Positions 21,601 to 32,204 are shown, counted from the first letter of the stretch. The stretch is 64,000 nucleotides of DNA from Tupaia tana (GCA_026018925.1 JAKSZU010000009.1:86006139-86070138), one strand, 5' to 3'. A program made the numbers and translations. Notes: generated from the letters alone by a model not told the origin.

Positions 21601-24232
21601 CTAAACACCTCCTTATACCCTACTGGCCACTCTCTCATGCAAGCCTTCTGGTTAAACCACCCACTTAAGTAAATCCTAAAAGGTATGGCTGGATTGGGAT
21701 TTGAAATGTCCAAGTCAAAAAAGAGGAAAAAAAAATAGACTTAATGAGTATTTTAAAAAAATCCATAAACTCAAAAAACATTCATTTCCTAACTCACTTA
21801 CAACTACAAAACGCTCCAGTTCTTTACATACTTTTCTTTAAAAAAAGAACAGGGGGCTGGCAGGTAGCATGGTGGTTAAGGGTCACCCTGGACTCCCACA
21901 TGGCTGACAGTGGTTCAAGTCCTGGACGTGATGGCTTATTTTCTCACTTTCTCTCTCTTTCTGATCAAATAAAAATAAATAAATAAAGTTAAATTTAAAA
22001 AATTCTTAAAAAAAAAAGAACAGGGAGAGTGGTGTAAATGTATAAAAATATGCTCAGAATCAAAAATTGGACAGATGTTAGGCAACACTTAAGTGATTTC
22101 TTACCTCTTTAGCTGATTCTGATTTGAGTTCTTCTGGGTCCAATATATCTATCCTGAGTTTCTCAAAAATTTCCCGGAACTCAGAGTAAATTTGGTCATC
22201 CACTTTGGTGAGTTTCAGGAACTGTGGGTCAACTGATGAAATCAGCTGCCAGACAATAAGAAAACATACAGATACTAGCCTCTAATTTGCTACACTTCTA
22301 CCTCCCACCTCTGCCAAAAAATATCCTTATGGTTCTCAAGGCAGATTTCTTTAGAAAGTATTGACAGCCTAGATCCTGAATGAAATCATGAGCTTTAATG
22401 GGCCATAATACACTATTGTCCCTTCAATCAATTTGGCAATTGGCCCATTTGGCCCTAGCACTGCCTGGCTAGCACCCTCTGTGGATTGTTCATTCATTTA
22501 ACAAACATTTATTAAGTGATTAGCACATACAGGCCAGGCACACTTTTGTCAGTTAATAACAACTCATTGTCAGATTCTCTCCCACACCACTGCTTTCTGT
22601 GGGTAAGATCTTATAATAACAAAAAACTATACACAACTATTTAATTTGCTGAGAATAGTGATTAGCAGAGCACCATACACTAGTATTACATGTTTAATTC
22701 TGTTTAATAATGAAGACAGATAACTCACCTTGTAATAGACTTCAGCATGCTGCATTGCTCTCATGGCCCAAGCCATCTCAATGTCGGGCTACAAAAGAGT
22801 GAAGAATGCCAAGTCAGAAATCTTCCAATCCTGGAAGATCTGGATAACAAATTAAGGGTCTGTGGATTTCTAGTTTATGCTTAAGTTGGCTACCAAACTT
22901 GGTGATATCATCAAAGGATGAACATTGGACTACTAGATTTGGATAACATAATAATTCCTTAGTTCTTACGGAAACCAAAAGAAGCTACCTACACAGTGTA
23001 ATAAACATAATGAGATACTGTCTATCTTTTCCCAGGAGCTAGTGAAAGTGTAAAAGAATACATAAAGCAGTAGATAAATCACCTTACAAGATTAAGTTAA
23101 ATCAATGCAAAACTGAAATAATGCACCCACCTACACCACTGAGTTGTTAGGAAAACAAGATAATGGAAGTGAAACTACTTGTCACTTTGAAGTGTGTGGT
23201 ACATCATATTTATCATTAGGGTTTATCAAATAAATTCTTCCATCCTGTAACACCTAGAAGTCAGTATCATAAAGCAGGCCAGATTTAAATAAGTCTTATC
23301 ATGCACCACCACCTATTCCTCTGGAATCTCTCACTCCAACTAGACTGATCTATTTCAGTGACTCCAGAAAAATTTATTTATACTTGTACCTCCATGCCTT
23401 AAGCCATGCACTTTTCCTACCTTCCAATCCATGTCCTTTGTCCACCTACACTTTGGGTATCTAGTTCAAGCTCCACTTCCTAAGAAGTCTTCTACAGCCT
23501 CAGTCCTTAGAGGTCTCTCCTTTTTCTAAATTCTTTGGATCTTATGGTCTGACCCACTCATCTAGTATACAACACATTTTTATAAGTGTTACTACTATTC
23601 TCAAGTCCCTTTGTCTTATTTCCCAAAATATATCATGTGCTTTTCCCCTAAAGGTCTAAACTAGACATATTCTAAGTAAGCCAATGCAACTTTGCAGCAC
23701 AATGAACTCACTCACTCGGAGATCTTTATAAAAATATATTGATTCTTAGCTCCCATTCTCCCGACATTCTGATTTAGTTGGTATGGGTCGCAATCTAGAC
23801 ATCGGGATGTTTATAAGCTTCCCAGATGAATCTAAAGCTCAGCAAAGTTTGAGAACAAACTCCGCAGGCATCAGACCTGCGTTTGCGGACCAAGATTAGA
23901 ATGATTGAAGGCGTGGTTTCTGGCAGACGTAGAGAGGTAAGCTGAAGGTATTAGGGCAAGGGGTTATAATCTAGTGACTGGCCCTGCAGAGACCCCGGCT
24001 ACCTGGGTGGGAGGGATCTGTGCGTGAGTCATACTCACATCGTTTCCATATGATTCTGCTGGGAGCGAAAGAGCATGTGCCACAGATACCAGCTCCCCGG
24101 AAACCTGGGAAGGAGAAAAAAAGGGAGGGGGCTAGTAGGAAGAGTTCAACGTTCTATTCAATTCGACTCCCCCATTCACCAGACCCCAGAGAAACGTCTC
24201 ACCCGCTCATCAGTTCCACTAGAAGCCTCCAT
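18426..24232 (-). CDS. PBDC1: PBDC1, six coding exons
   Basis: This is the only intact gene seen. Coding exons on the minus strand are 24203-24232, 24039-24104, 22729-22788, 22105-22245, 19159-19270 and 18426-18661. Each intron has a GT donor and AG acceptor, and the frame runs through all six to a 214-residue protein. I recognise the product from segments such as VSGELVSVAHALSLPAES, MAWAMRAMQHAEVYYK, LISSVDPQFLKLTKVDDQ and FFAIEIARNREGYNKAVYIS. The conserved PBDC1 (polysaccharide biosynthesis domain containing 1) domain covers roughly residues 12-170. A Lys/Glu-rich low-complexity tail follows and is shorter than in the human protein of about 233 residues. The domain name is historical; the yeast homologue Ypl225w/Chp1 has been reported as a ribosome-associated chaperone for eEF1A. 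No frameshift or stop is seen, so it looks functional and not a processed copy. Confidence 0.96.
18871..19045 (-). mobile_element. 5'-truncated L1 3' end in PBDC1 intron 5
   Basis: The 175 bp resemble other L1 3' ends in this window (TCAGTCAGTCACATTATTTA). Flanked by TSD AGCAATATGATCTTTA at 18855-18870 and 19046-19061. Confidence 0.85.
19159..19270 (-). CDS. PBDC1: PBDC1 exon 5
   Basis: The exon is 112 nt and encodes KWRPFCMKFDGIVEDFNY through GYTEENTIF plus one base of the next codon. The acceptor is CTTTATAG and the donor GTAAGTTTC. A SINE lies 26 nt upstream of the acceptor (see 19297-19527). Confidence 0.95.
19297..19527 (+). mobile_element. SINE type A next to PBDC1 exon 5 acceptor
   Basis: Head GGGACTACCAGATGGTGTAA, end CCTAAAGCACAAATCTCTC. 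TSD AAAAATGATGTGTTA is at 19281-19295, with one mismatch at 19528-19542. It is antisense to PBDC1 and starts 26 nt upstream of the exon 5 splice acceptor. Confidence 0.9.
19621..19870 (+). mobile_element. SINE type A
   Basis: Head GGGGCCAGCAGATGATATAG, end CCCTAAGGGAAAAACCTC, followed by a (CA)n run at 19876-19902. Confidence 0.87.
19876..19902. repeat. (CA)n microsatellite
   Basis: About 13 CA units downstream of a SINE end. Confidence 0.95.
19992..20260 (-). mobile_element. SINE type A
   Basis: TTTTTGGAGAGGTTTTTGC start, CpG-containing body, head end TAACTGCTGGTCCC. In PBDC1 intron 4. Confidence 0.93.
20322..20552 (-). mobile_element. SINE type A
   Basis: GAGAGACTTTAGCTATGTAG start, head end CTTCTGCTGGTCCCC. 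In PBDC1 intron 4. Confidence 0.87.
20618..20798 (+). mobile_element. SINE type B
   Basis: Head GGGGCCGGCAGGCGGCGTGG, pyrimidine-rich body, CTGGTCAAAATTTAAAAATG tail. TSD AAAGTATAATTTCTT is at 20603-20617 and 20799-20813 (one mismatch). Confidence 0.93.
20820..21190. other. PBDC1 intron 4, nothing recognised
   Basis: The part near 21005-21135 resembles L1 3' UTR phrases (GATACAAGAGAACAAAGAGAAAGG), so this may be an L1 3' remnant. Otherwise unassigned. Confidence 0.4.
21192..21265. mobile_element. Complete short mariner-like MITE
   Basis: Seventy bases (21194-21263) begin TTGGGTGGTTGAAAAAC and end in the inverted TTTTCCAACCACCCAA, flanked on each side by TA. The internal TGCATCATGACTTT is shared with the copies at 7528 and 59837. 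Confidence 0.85.
21270..21850. other. PBDC1 intron 4, L1-like tail and unassigned sequence
   Basis: 21290-21440 has phrases of L1 3' UTRs (CCATGAATATGTACAACTAC, ATGTCAATTAAAAAG). The rest shows nothing recognised. Confidence 0.4.
21852..22010 (+). mobile_element. SINE type B
   Basis: Head GGGGGCTGGCAGGTAGCATG, tail CTGATCAAATAAAAATAAAT. TSD AAAAAAAGAACAGG is near 21839 and 22011. It lies about 95 bp from PBDC1 exon 4, on the donor side. Confidence 0.9.
22105..22245 (-). CDS. PBDC1: PBDC1 exon 4
   Basis: Forty-seven codons starting LISSVDPQFLKLTKVDDQ and ending PEELKSESAKE, with acceptor GTCTGGCAG and donor GTAAGAAA. Nearly identical to the human protein as I recall it. Confidence 0.95.
22480..22680 (-). 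repeat. MIR/L2-like ancient repeat
   Basis: CATTCATTTAACAAACATTTATTAAGTGAT resembles the antisense 3' end of MIR or L2 elements. Lies in PBDC1 intron 3. Confidence 0.5.
22729..22788 (-). CDS. PBDC1: PBDC1 exon 3
   Basis: Twenty codons beginning PDIEMAWAMRAMQHAEVYYK, with acceptor TTTTGTAG and donor GTGAGTTA. Part of the conserved helical region of the family. Confidence 0.95.
22800..23300. other. PBDC1 intron 2, nothing recognised
   Basis: No repeat or coding pattern I can name. Confidence 0.35.
23300..23640 (+). repeat. L2-like fragment in PBDC1 intron 2
   Basis: CAAGCTCCACTTCCTAAGAAG, TCTTCTACAGCCTC and neighbouring phrases follow the order of L2 3' sequence. Confidence 0.55.
23690..23870 (-). 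mobile_element. MER5A-like hAT MITE
   Basis: TTCTGATTTAGTTGGTATGG and GCAAAGTTTGAGAAC follow the antisense MER5A pattern. A second, opposite copy is at 43712. Confidence 0.65.
24039..24104 (-). CDS. PBDC1: PBDC1 exon 2
   Basis: Twenty-two codons reading VSGELVSVAHALSLPAES then YGND, preceded by acceptor CTTCCCAG and followed by donor GTGAGTAT. Phase 0 at both ends. Confidence 0.95.
24203..24232 (-). CDS. PBDC1: PBDC1 exon 1 (coding part)
   Basis: The ATG (complement of 24230-24232) opens MEASSGTDER, followed by donor GTGAGACG. It matches the human N-terminus in length and in the SGTDE motif. The exon is 10 codons, phase 0. The ATG lies just inside a CpG-rich promoter region. Confidence 0.92.
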
Positions 24233-24420
24233 GTTGCAGCCCAGAATGCGTGGCTTCACCTTCCCGGAAATGATATTTTTGCGAGCTCCATTGGTTGGAG
24301 CGGGGGCGGGACCAGAGTCATTCTCATCCGGCTACGCCTGCGCGCACGTTCTCTCGCGCCAAGGAAGTTGCTGGCTCTGCCTCACTCTCACCGCAGGTTA
24401 CAAAGGTGACGTGATGTTAC
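24233..24420 (-). promoter_or_regulatory. PBDC1: PBDC1 promoter, CpG-rich
   Basis: Immediately upstream of exon 1 is a TATA-less, GC-rich block typical of housekeeping promoters. Visible motifs are an ETS-like CCGGAAAT (24264-24271), a CCAAT box on the minus strand (24290-24294), a GC box CGGGGGCGGG (24301-24310) and an NRF1-like CCTGCGCGCACG (24337-24348). CpG density is far above the flanks. Transcription-start positions are inferred. Confidence 0.75.
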
Positions 24421-24516
24421 ATATTCCGGGTGGTTGGAGAGATCTGATGTGGTTGACTGCTCGGCAGTTTCCATGGTAAACCTCAGAAAAGTCTGAGTTA
24501 AAATAATGCGCCTTTA

Positions 24517-24681
24517 AACCAGCAGACAGCGTGGTGGTTGAGGGGCTGGGCTCCCACAAGACCGACCGCGATTGGAGTCCTGAACCTGGCAGCTTGCTTG
24601 CTTTCTCACTTTCCCTCTTTCTTTCTCTGACTCTCTGGTGAGCACCTGTGCCTTATGGCAAGTTTTTTTTTTTTTTTTTTA
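24517..24681 (+). mobile_element. SINE type B
   Basis: Head ACCAGCAGACAGCGTGGTGG, body CTTGCTTTCTCACTTTCCC, end GAGCACCTGTGCCTTATGGC and poly-T. It lies just outside the PBDC1 promoter. Confidence 0.8.
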
Positions 24682-24689
24682 AGTCGCCT

Positions 24690-25335
24690 TTTGTGTCACC
24701 ATTGCACTGTGTACCCAGCAGAAATTAAAATTAACACTACGTTTGTGCACCCCCACAACACATACACCAGTACCCCAAACTAGGGGAGTAAATCATAAAC
24801 AGTCATGGTGCTAGAGGGTAGAATGAAGGGATAGAGAATTTAGTCCCTGCCTTAAAAGAGCTAGATATACAATAGTAAGAGAACAGATAAAGTGATCACA
24901 GAATAGTATGGAAAATACTGAACTTGAGTCATTAAAGGCACTTAATCAGATAGGGAAAGACACTCCAGGCAGAGGTAACAGCATATGCAAAGGGATTTAG
25001 GAGCTAAATATCGTGACACCTGGCTGGAAATTGCAATAAAAAAAAAGTATAGCTGGAGCAAGATTGTAGTCATCTATAGACTTTTGAGGGAGCAGAGTGC
25101 ATTTTTATACTGAATTTTAAGGAGTTGAGAGTTTATCCTAAAAGCAATGGTAAGTTACTGAAAGATTTTTAAGTAGGCTATCCTCATAATCAAACTTAAG
25201 TTTTAAGGCCACTTTGACATGATGTGGAATATTATTTTGAGGAAAACAAAATTGGAGGCAGAGAGCAGACACTGGGTGATTATAACCCAAACCAAGGTAG
25301 TGACAGTTGAGGTGAAGTATTTTGTTTGTTTTATT
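24690..25335. other. Nothing recognised
   Basis: No gene; 24890-25150 has a purine-rich character (GGCAGAGGTAACAGCATATG) reminiscent of a common old MER-type repeat I cannot name with certainty. Confidence 0.4.
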
Positions 25336-25339
25336 TTAT

Positions 25340-25573
25340 GTTTGAGAGATTTTTGCTTTAAGGTGTGTGGGCTCATTGGAGAGACAGGGAGAGACAGAGA
25401 CAGAAAGCAAGAAATCACCCCCAAGGGGGATGACTTTGCCGCAATGCCTTCTCCTTCATTCTCCTCTCAGGCACTCATGAACATGCACCTGGTAGGAGTT
25501 TGAAGCCACCGGATCTGGATCTCCAACTGCAGTTGACGATGTGGGAGTCTAGCCACCCCACATGCTGGCCCCT
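25340..25573 (-). mobile_element. SINE type A
   Basis: GAGAGATTTTTGCTTTAAGG start, CCATTCTCC-type body, head end CATGCTGGCCCC. Confidence 0.85.
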
Positions 25574-25574
25574 T

Positions 25575-26106
25575 GAGATGAATTTTAAGAATTAATAAGG
25601 CTCAGGATTGATAGGACATTTTGATTCATTATATATAGAAGATAAGAGAGAAGTAGGACTTCCAGATTTCAGAACAGAATTTTAAGGATGAATGTCACTG
25701 AGCTAGAAAACCCAGGAAGAGGAATGATGAGTTTAATTTGAAGAACTTAGTTTGAAGAGCCTATAGGACATTCAGATAGAATTGACCAGGCAGAAGGATA
25801 TTTGATCAGAGATAAAAATTTGACAACTGGTACTACAGGTTTAGCTGAATTTTCCCAAGGAAACTATAAACAACTGTAAAGACAAAAAGAGCAGCAAACC
25901 AAGGACAGCAACAGTTATGAAGAAGAAAAGTCAGGAAGAAAAAATAAAAAGAGCTGTCAGTGAGATATCAGCAAAGAACAAGGCAGAGGCTCACAGAAGC
26001 CAAAGGGTAGGGGAAAAAAAACACTTTTTATTGAAGGTGAGCAGAGCCCAATATTTGTAATTGAGTACACTAAGTCCCAAAAGACTGAGAGGCTATTGAC
26101 AACCTT
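25575..26106. other. Nothing recognised
   Basis: Purine-rich sequence without a recognisable gene or repeat. Confidence 0.4.
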
Positions 26107-26121
26107 GGCAAAAGTAGTTTT

Positions 26122-26180
26122 GTTTGCTTGTTTGTTTCTTTTTAAAAGAGACTTTTTACTATAGGACACATGCACTTGAT

Positions 26181-26215
<35 letters not shown>

Positions 26216-26626
26216 AAGTGAGAAATCACCCCCCGGAGGGATTCTTTTCCTCCATTCTCCTCTAGGGATTTTGCACACACACACATGTGAGTTCTTTGTT
26301 TGTTTGCTTGTGAGGTTTTTGCTGTAGGGCTTGTCCTGCTCACCAGAAAGACAGAAAGAGGCAGAGAGAGAAAGTGAGAAATCCTTCGGGGGGGTGGGTG
26401 GCCACACAACAATCCCTTCTCCATTCTCCTTTCAGGATTTTTGGGCAGGCGCGCACACGCGCCAGGCATGAGTTTAAGCCACCGGTCTGAGACGCACGGT
26501 CGACTACATGGGAGTCCAATTGCTGGTCCCATGCACGTGAGTTTTAAGCTGCCAAATCTGACACTGGAACCAAGGTGGACTACTTGGGAGCCCAGAGACA
26601 TAACCATTACGTCATCTGCTGGTCCT
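26122..26626 (-). mobile_element. SINE type A split by another SINE
   Basis: Outer TSD GGCAAAAGTAGTTTT is at 26107-26121, with one mismatch at 26627-26641. The outer body is at 26122-26293 and 26534-26626; the inner SINE lies between. Confidence 0.88.
26294..26533 (-). mobile_element. Inner SINE type A
   Basis: GAGGTTTTTGCTGTAGGGC start, head end TTGCTGGTCCC. A TSD of about 10 bp (CATGTGAGTT / CACGTGAGTT) lies inside the outer SINE. Its own head has a small deletion. Confidence 0.85.
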
Positions 26627-26774
26627 GGCAAGAGTAGTTTTAGTGGAATACTGAGGGTAGAGGCCAGATAGCAGTGGGTTGAAGAGAGAGTGGGAGGTAA
26701 AGAAAAGGTAATAGTGACCATAGAAAGTTCCTCCAAAGACTTATGGTAGGAAGAGACATGAGGTCTAAGGATTT

Positions 26775-27390
26775 TTTTTAAAATTGTGGTGAAAAACAGA
26801 TAACATAAAAATTTGCCATGCTAACCATATTATGTACACAGTTCAGTAGTGTTAAGTACACCTATTCACATTGTTGTGTTGTAGATTTCAAGAACTATTT
26901 AATTTTGAAAAAGTAAAACTTTACACCCATTAAACAATTCAATATTTTAACCTCCTTCAACCCCTGTTAACCACCATTCTATTTTCTATTTCTGTGAATT
27001 TGACTATATCAGATATTGCATAAAGTGGAATCATACTTTTTTTTTTTTCTTGTGTGACTGGCTCATTTCACTTAGTATAATACTCTTGAGATTCATTCAT
27101 ATTATAGCACATGACAGTATTTCTTTTTAAAGCTGAATGATATCCCATTATACATAAATATCCTGTTTATCCATAATTTATCACACTTCCATTGTTTCAA
27201 CTTTTAGCTATTGTGAATAATTCTATGGATTGTGGGTTTGCAAAATGTCACTTAAAGACCTTACTTTCAATTCTTTTGCATATACACACAGAAGTAGGAT
27301 TGATGTATCATATGGTCAATCATAAGGTTACTGGATCATATTTTTTATTATTTTTTGAGGAACCTCAGGAATTTTGAAGTTATTATTTTA
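26775..27390 (-). mobile_element. Ancient L1 3' fragment
   Basis: AAAATTGTGGTGAAAAACAG, CATTGTTGTGTTGTAGATTT and GCTATTGTGAATAATTCTATG are antisense old L1 phrases in the expected order. Confidence 0.8.
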
Positions 27391-28305
27391 GGTTTAGAGA
27401 GACTTAAGCATGAGAAAGTGGATTGTACTTGAGAAATTAGCCTTATACAAAAGATTATCTCAGAGAGTGAGCTAAGTTTTTCTCCAGAAAAATTTAATGA
27501 AAAAATGCAGCAAAAGTAGGAAATCGAGGTTTTCCCTTCAGATACCTTCTGTTTTCTCTATAAAGTATAACATGACAGCTGAGAGAAAGAGGGGATGTGT
27601 TACAGTCTTGTTTTGAGAAGAATGACTTAAGTCCTGAATAACAACTTAGACGAGTGAAAGAACCAATCTAAAAGGGAGAAAAAAAGGAAAGTAAAATATT
27701 TCATTGATAATTCAATATATACCCAAAAATCCTAGTAGTACTATAATATTATCACATTTGCATAACAACATAATATAATGTTCAATGCTGAAGATGAAGA
27801 ATATGAGTATATCCTTGATTTGATTATTACACACTATATGCATGCTTTGAAAAACCATATGTATCCCCACAAAAATGTACAATGATTACATGTGAGTTAG
27901 AAATTACAATATAAATAAGTTCATAAAAGGGAGATGGAGGGAGATTTATAAGGACGAGCTACAGCTGGAGGATGCAATTCTATAAAGATAGCAGTCTGTA
28001 TATAACCCTGAAGTCTAAATGGTAAGATGAATATGGATTATCTACACGGATGCTAAATGTTATACCTCTGCTGAATGCAAATGCCTGACCAGGATGTCAA
28101 TAGACAAGAGTAACCTGTAGGGGTAGACTCAAGCTGATGACCAAATTTATGCATAAGAAGTGTACATGAATATGTCCAAGAGAACCAACTAGCTTTTTAT
28201 TTGAAGAAGCATGTGGGAACGTTTGTGGAAGATTCACTCTCTTTAAATTTTAAAACCCATTAAAATGTTTCATGTGAGCATGGTTTGTTAGGGTTATTTT
28301 TAACT
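27391..28305. other. No gene; probable decayed L1 tail
   Basis: 27780-27960 has L1 3' UTR-like phrases (TATCCTTGATTTGATTATTAC, AAATGTACAATGATTACATG). Nothing else recognised. Confidence 0.4.
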
Positions 28306-28307
28306 TT

Positions 28308-28573
28308 TTTTTTTTCCAGAGAGGTTTCTGCTATAGGGCATGTGCACTCGCCAGAAATACAGAGACAGAGAGACAGAGAGACAGGAAGTGAGAAATCACC
28401 CCCCAAGGAGGATGGCCATGCTGCAATCCCTTCTCCTCTATTCTCCTCTCGGGATCTTGGGCATGAATGCACACTCGCCCGGCGTGAGTTTAAGCCACTG
28501 GGTCCGAGACTCGAACTGCGGTCGACTACATGGGAGTCCAGTGACATAGCCATTACACTAACTGCTGGTCACA
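28308..28573 (-). mobile_element. SINE type A
   Basis: Poly-T, GAGAGGTTTCTGCTATAGGG start, head end TAACTGCTGGTCAC. A GGTTATTTTTAA-type TSD is on both sides. Confidence 0.92.
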
Positions 28574-28725
28574 GGTTATTTTTAATTTCTAAAAATAAGA
28601 TAATTACTTAGCTCACAGACTTAAGATACTTGCAGAGACCAAGAATTAGGTTCTACCAGTACTGGAGAAGCCAACTGCTTCTATATCCTAAACAGCAGGA
28701 GCTAAAACTGTTTCCTAGAGCTTTT

Positions 28726-28973
28726 TATTTTTTTGAGAGATTTTTGCTATCAGGTGCATGCACTCTCCAGAAAGACAGAGAAAGACAGAAAGCAAGAAAT
28801 CACCGCCCAGAGGGGATGGCCATGTTGCAAACCCTTCTCTATTCTCCTTTCAGGATCTTGGGCATGCATGCACATGCACCTGGCATGAGTTTAAGCCGCC
28901 GGGTTCAGCACTTGAACCGCAGTTGACTACATGGGAGTCCAGCGACATAGCCGTTACACCAACTGCTGGCCCC
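28726..28973 (-). mobile_element. SINE type A
   Basis: Start GAGAGATTTTTGCTATCAGG, head end CAACTGCTGGCCCC. TSD TCCTAGAGCTTTT is at 28713-28725 and 28974-28986. Confidence 0.93.
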
Positions 28974-28986
28974 TCCTAGAGCTTTT

Positions 28987-29540
28987 CTCATTGCTAGTCA
29001 AGGGAACCAGGCCAGGCAGTTATCAGAATAGGTGCCTTTGCACCCACATCTATTGTTTCAGATGGACTCAAAGTAGCTAGCTATTAAAATAAGGTTGAGA
29101 GGAATTGGCCAGGAACAAAAGGCAGTACATAAAAGGGGAGACTTTAAGAACTACAGTATATCAAGGAAGGACTCTTTGGAGATGGAAACATGGGATGATT
29201 CTCTCTCTCTCTCTCTTTTTTAAAAAGATGTCAGTGAGTTGTCCTTTAGCTTCCTTCTCAGATAGGTAATATGAATAGGTTGTGGGTAGAACCAGAAGGC
29301 ATCACCAGTCTTGGTTAGGGTTCTGCACTATCTGTAATGCCAGGGATCTCAGGTGTATAGAAAAGGTGAAAGTTTAATTGCGAGGAGTTAGAGTAGAGCA
29401 AGACAGTGAGTTATCAAATATGAGTTTGTCATTGCCAAGGCAGGTAGATGTGTGCTTGCTATTTTGCAGGTGATGAAACCATATAGCTATTCACGTAGTC
29501 TTGGTGGCTGTCAGATTATACAGGAAAGGCAAACTTGAAA
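28987..29540. other. Nothing recognised
   Basis: Contains a (CT)n run at about 29200-29216. No gene or named repeat. Confidence 0.4.
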
Positions 29541-29553
29541 AACCTTGAAACTG

Positions 29554-29797
29554 GGACCAGCAGTTAGCGTAATGGCTATGTTGCTGGACTCCCACGTATT
29601 CAACCATGGTTCGAGTCCCAGACCCGGTGGCTTAAACTCACGCCGGGCGCTTGTGCGTGCGTGCCCAAGATCCCAAGAGGAGAAGGGATTGCGGCGTGGC
29701 CATCCCCCCGGGGGGTGATTTCTCACTTTCTGTCTCTCTGTCTCTCTGTCTGGCGAGTGCACGCGCCCTAGAGCAAAAACCTCTCAAAAAAAAAAAG
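29554..29797 (+). mobile_element. SINE type A (young)
   Basis: Head GGACCAGCAGTTAGCGTAAT, end CCCTAGAGCAAAAACCTCTC. TSD AACCTTGAAACTG is at 29541-29553 and 29798-29810. Confidence 0.95.
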
Positions 29798-29810
29798 AAC
29801 CTTGAAACTG

Positions 29811-30399
29811 GTCATTAAAAGTTAGGAGGAAAAATAGGGCTATGGTCAGAAATCATGAAATTTATTCTCCTATGAAAATATAAAATTTGGATAGTACAAG
29901 TTTTGCTGTGACAAGTGTGGCTCATGATAAATATGGGGATAATTCATGTCATCTTATAAAGCTGTTTAATGTGAAAGCAGGATGCAGAGAGGATATATCT
30001 AGTGACTATATTTACAGGATATTTCACAGGTATTTCTCCCTTTTATATTGGTTCTTCCACTCTTCTGGGTCTTGTCCCAGACACCATTAGTAACATAGCC
30101 TCAAAAATACATAAAGCAAGAACTGGACAAATTACAAGCAGAAATAAATCCATTAAAAGAGTGAAATATTTTAATGCATCTCTCAGCAACTGATATATCA
30201 AATAGCCAATAACTCAGTAAGAATTTAGAACTTTTGAACAACATGATGAACAAACTTGATTTAATGGCTATATACTGAACCCTGAACACAATATTATATA
30301 ATACACATTATTTTCAAGCCTCCATGGAAAATTTACAATAACTGCATTATGACATGTAATGAAGTATTAATACATCTAAAAATATAATTAAGTGCCCAT
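29811..30399. other. Nothing recognised
   Basis: AT-rich, no coding pattern; short ORFs look random. Confidence 0.4.
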
Positions 30400-30660
30400 G
30401 GGCTGGCCCAGTAGCACAGTGGTTAAGCACTGTGTAGACGAAGCTGGATCTCATGTGGCTGACCAGGGTTGGAGTACTGGCCCCAGCAGCTTTAAAAACA
30501 CATTATATGTATGTATGCATAGGATTCCGATGGGATGGTGAGCTGGAAGAAAAAGTGTTGTGGTGTGACCAGGCCTCATTGTTGGGGGTGCTTTCTCTCT
30601 TTTATACTCCTCCCACTTCCCTGTGCATACATGCACCCTCTGGCATAAAACAAAATACTA
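30400..30660 (+). mobile_element. SINE type C
   Basis: Head GGGCTGGCCCAGTAGCACAG with tRNA-like A box GTGGTTAAGCACTG, end CCCTCTGGCATAAAACAAAA. Confidence 0.82.
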
Positions 30661-30788
30661 AAGAGTTCTAACTTATACAGATAGGCCAGAACTCATATTT
30701 GATATAAAGTAGAGACAATGAGATCAGTAAGTTATTGAAAATAAATTGAGTAGCCATGTAGGCACTCTTCAGGAGTGGAGTTCTTATA

Positions 30789-31026
30789 ATTTACCAGAGG
30801 GTACATGCACTCACCAGGGAGAGAGAGAGAAAGAGAGAAAATGAGAAAGAACCCACCCCATGGGAGATGGTCATGATGCAATCCCTTCTCCGTTTTTCTC
30901 TCCTTTCTAGATTTTGGGCATGTATGCAGATGTATGTGTTTTTAAAGCTGCCAGATCCAGGACTCGAACCATGCAGTTGGCTGTGTGGGATTCAGCCACT
31001 TTAAGAACCATATCACTGGCTGGCCC
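30789..31026 (-). mobile_element. SINE (type A/C relative)
   Basis: Body CAATCCCTTCTCCG, head end CACTGGCTGGCCC. TSD AGGAGTGGAGTTCTTATA is at 30771-30788, with one mismatch at 31027-31044. Confidence 0.9.
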
Positions 31027-31044
31027 AGGAATGGAGTTCTTATA

Positions 31045-31584
31045 GACTGTGTGGTTATTGGAATACAGAGAGGAAAGCAAACTCATTTGTCCTTGAAACT
31101 TGTCCCCAAAAGCTGAGAGGGAAAAAACCCATTGGAGTTGTAGTCAGAAATCTTGAGAGAGTATTCCATGAAAGCAGAAAACCTCAATAACAAAATGTAA
31201 CATGGAACAGGGGAAATAATTGGCTTGTACTATCTAGATTAACTTATTGCATGTGAGAGTGATGTTATCATATTCCAGGGCTGTTTTGTGGTCAGGAAGA
31301 AGGCTGTTTTGTGGTCAGTTCCTCAGGATGCCATTCTGGCCAACCTGACACAGTTGTTTCTAAAGGTGACACAATTTTTTGCTTTCACTTTGACACGGGG
31401 ACTCACAATGCCTCAAGATCTTGTTCTGTCTTGGGATGTAGTAGCAAAAAGGGGTTGATATCATGATAAAAATGCCACCAACACTGCTCCCTTTCACATT
31501 CTCCATAAATCCCTCTCAGTTTTGTGTCATGTTCAGAATTCCACCTTCATATGCCCCCTTGTCATCAGCAGTTTTACTGCTCCC
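31045..31584. other. Nothing recognised
   Basis: No coding pattern. A direct repeat GGCTGTTTTGTGGTCAG occurs twice, at about 31280 and 31303. Confidence 0.4.
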
Positions 31585-31598
31585 AAGAGTGCTGTAGT

Positions 31599-31866
31599 GG
31601 GACCAGCAGTTAGTGTAATGGCTATGTCACTGGACTCCCATGTAGTCGACTGCGGTTTGAGTTCCAGACCCGGTGGCTTAAACTCACGCCGGGCACGTGT
31701 GCGTGAGTGCCCATAATCCTGAGAGGAGAATGGAGGAGAAGGGATTGCGGTGTGGCCATCCACCCTGGGGGGGGGGGGGCGGTGATTTCTCGCTTTCTGT
31801 CTGTCTCTCTCTGTCTCTGATGATTGCACGTGCCTTGTAGCAAAAACCTCTCAAAAAAAAAAAAAA
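31599..31866 (+). mobile_element. SINE type A
   Basis: Head GGGACCAGCAGTTAGTGTAA, a run of G at about 31767-31780, end TTGTAGCAAAAACCTCTC. TSD AAGAGTGCTGTAGT is similar to 31864 onward. Confidence 0.92.
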
Positions 31867-32204
31867 AGTGCTAAAGTAAGGTAGTGTTGGAGTGCAAGAA
31901 CTCCAACTACTGCTCTTTTGTAGCTGGTGAATAGATTTGCTTCTCAGGAAGGAAAATTCACGAAACACTATCCAATATCCACATTACCAACTAGTAATAA
32001 GCTTAGACTTTGAATATAAGCTCTAATTTTTCCATTTCCTCTTTTGGAATAGGCCCTCAATTATTTGTCTCTTTGTTTTTATTTTTTCAAATATAAAATG
32101 GAAATAAAACTACCTAATGTGTAGAGTTATTCTGTAATCACTAATGTAATCTGGAACATAACCTAACTCAGGGGAGCTCCTTAATTTATGGAAGCTACAT
32201 GCCA

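Noticed and set aside
24020-24479. Plus-strand frames of about 130 codons over the PBDC1 promoter
   Set aside because: They are antisense to exons 1-2 and the CpG-rich promoter, with no independent support.
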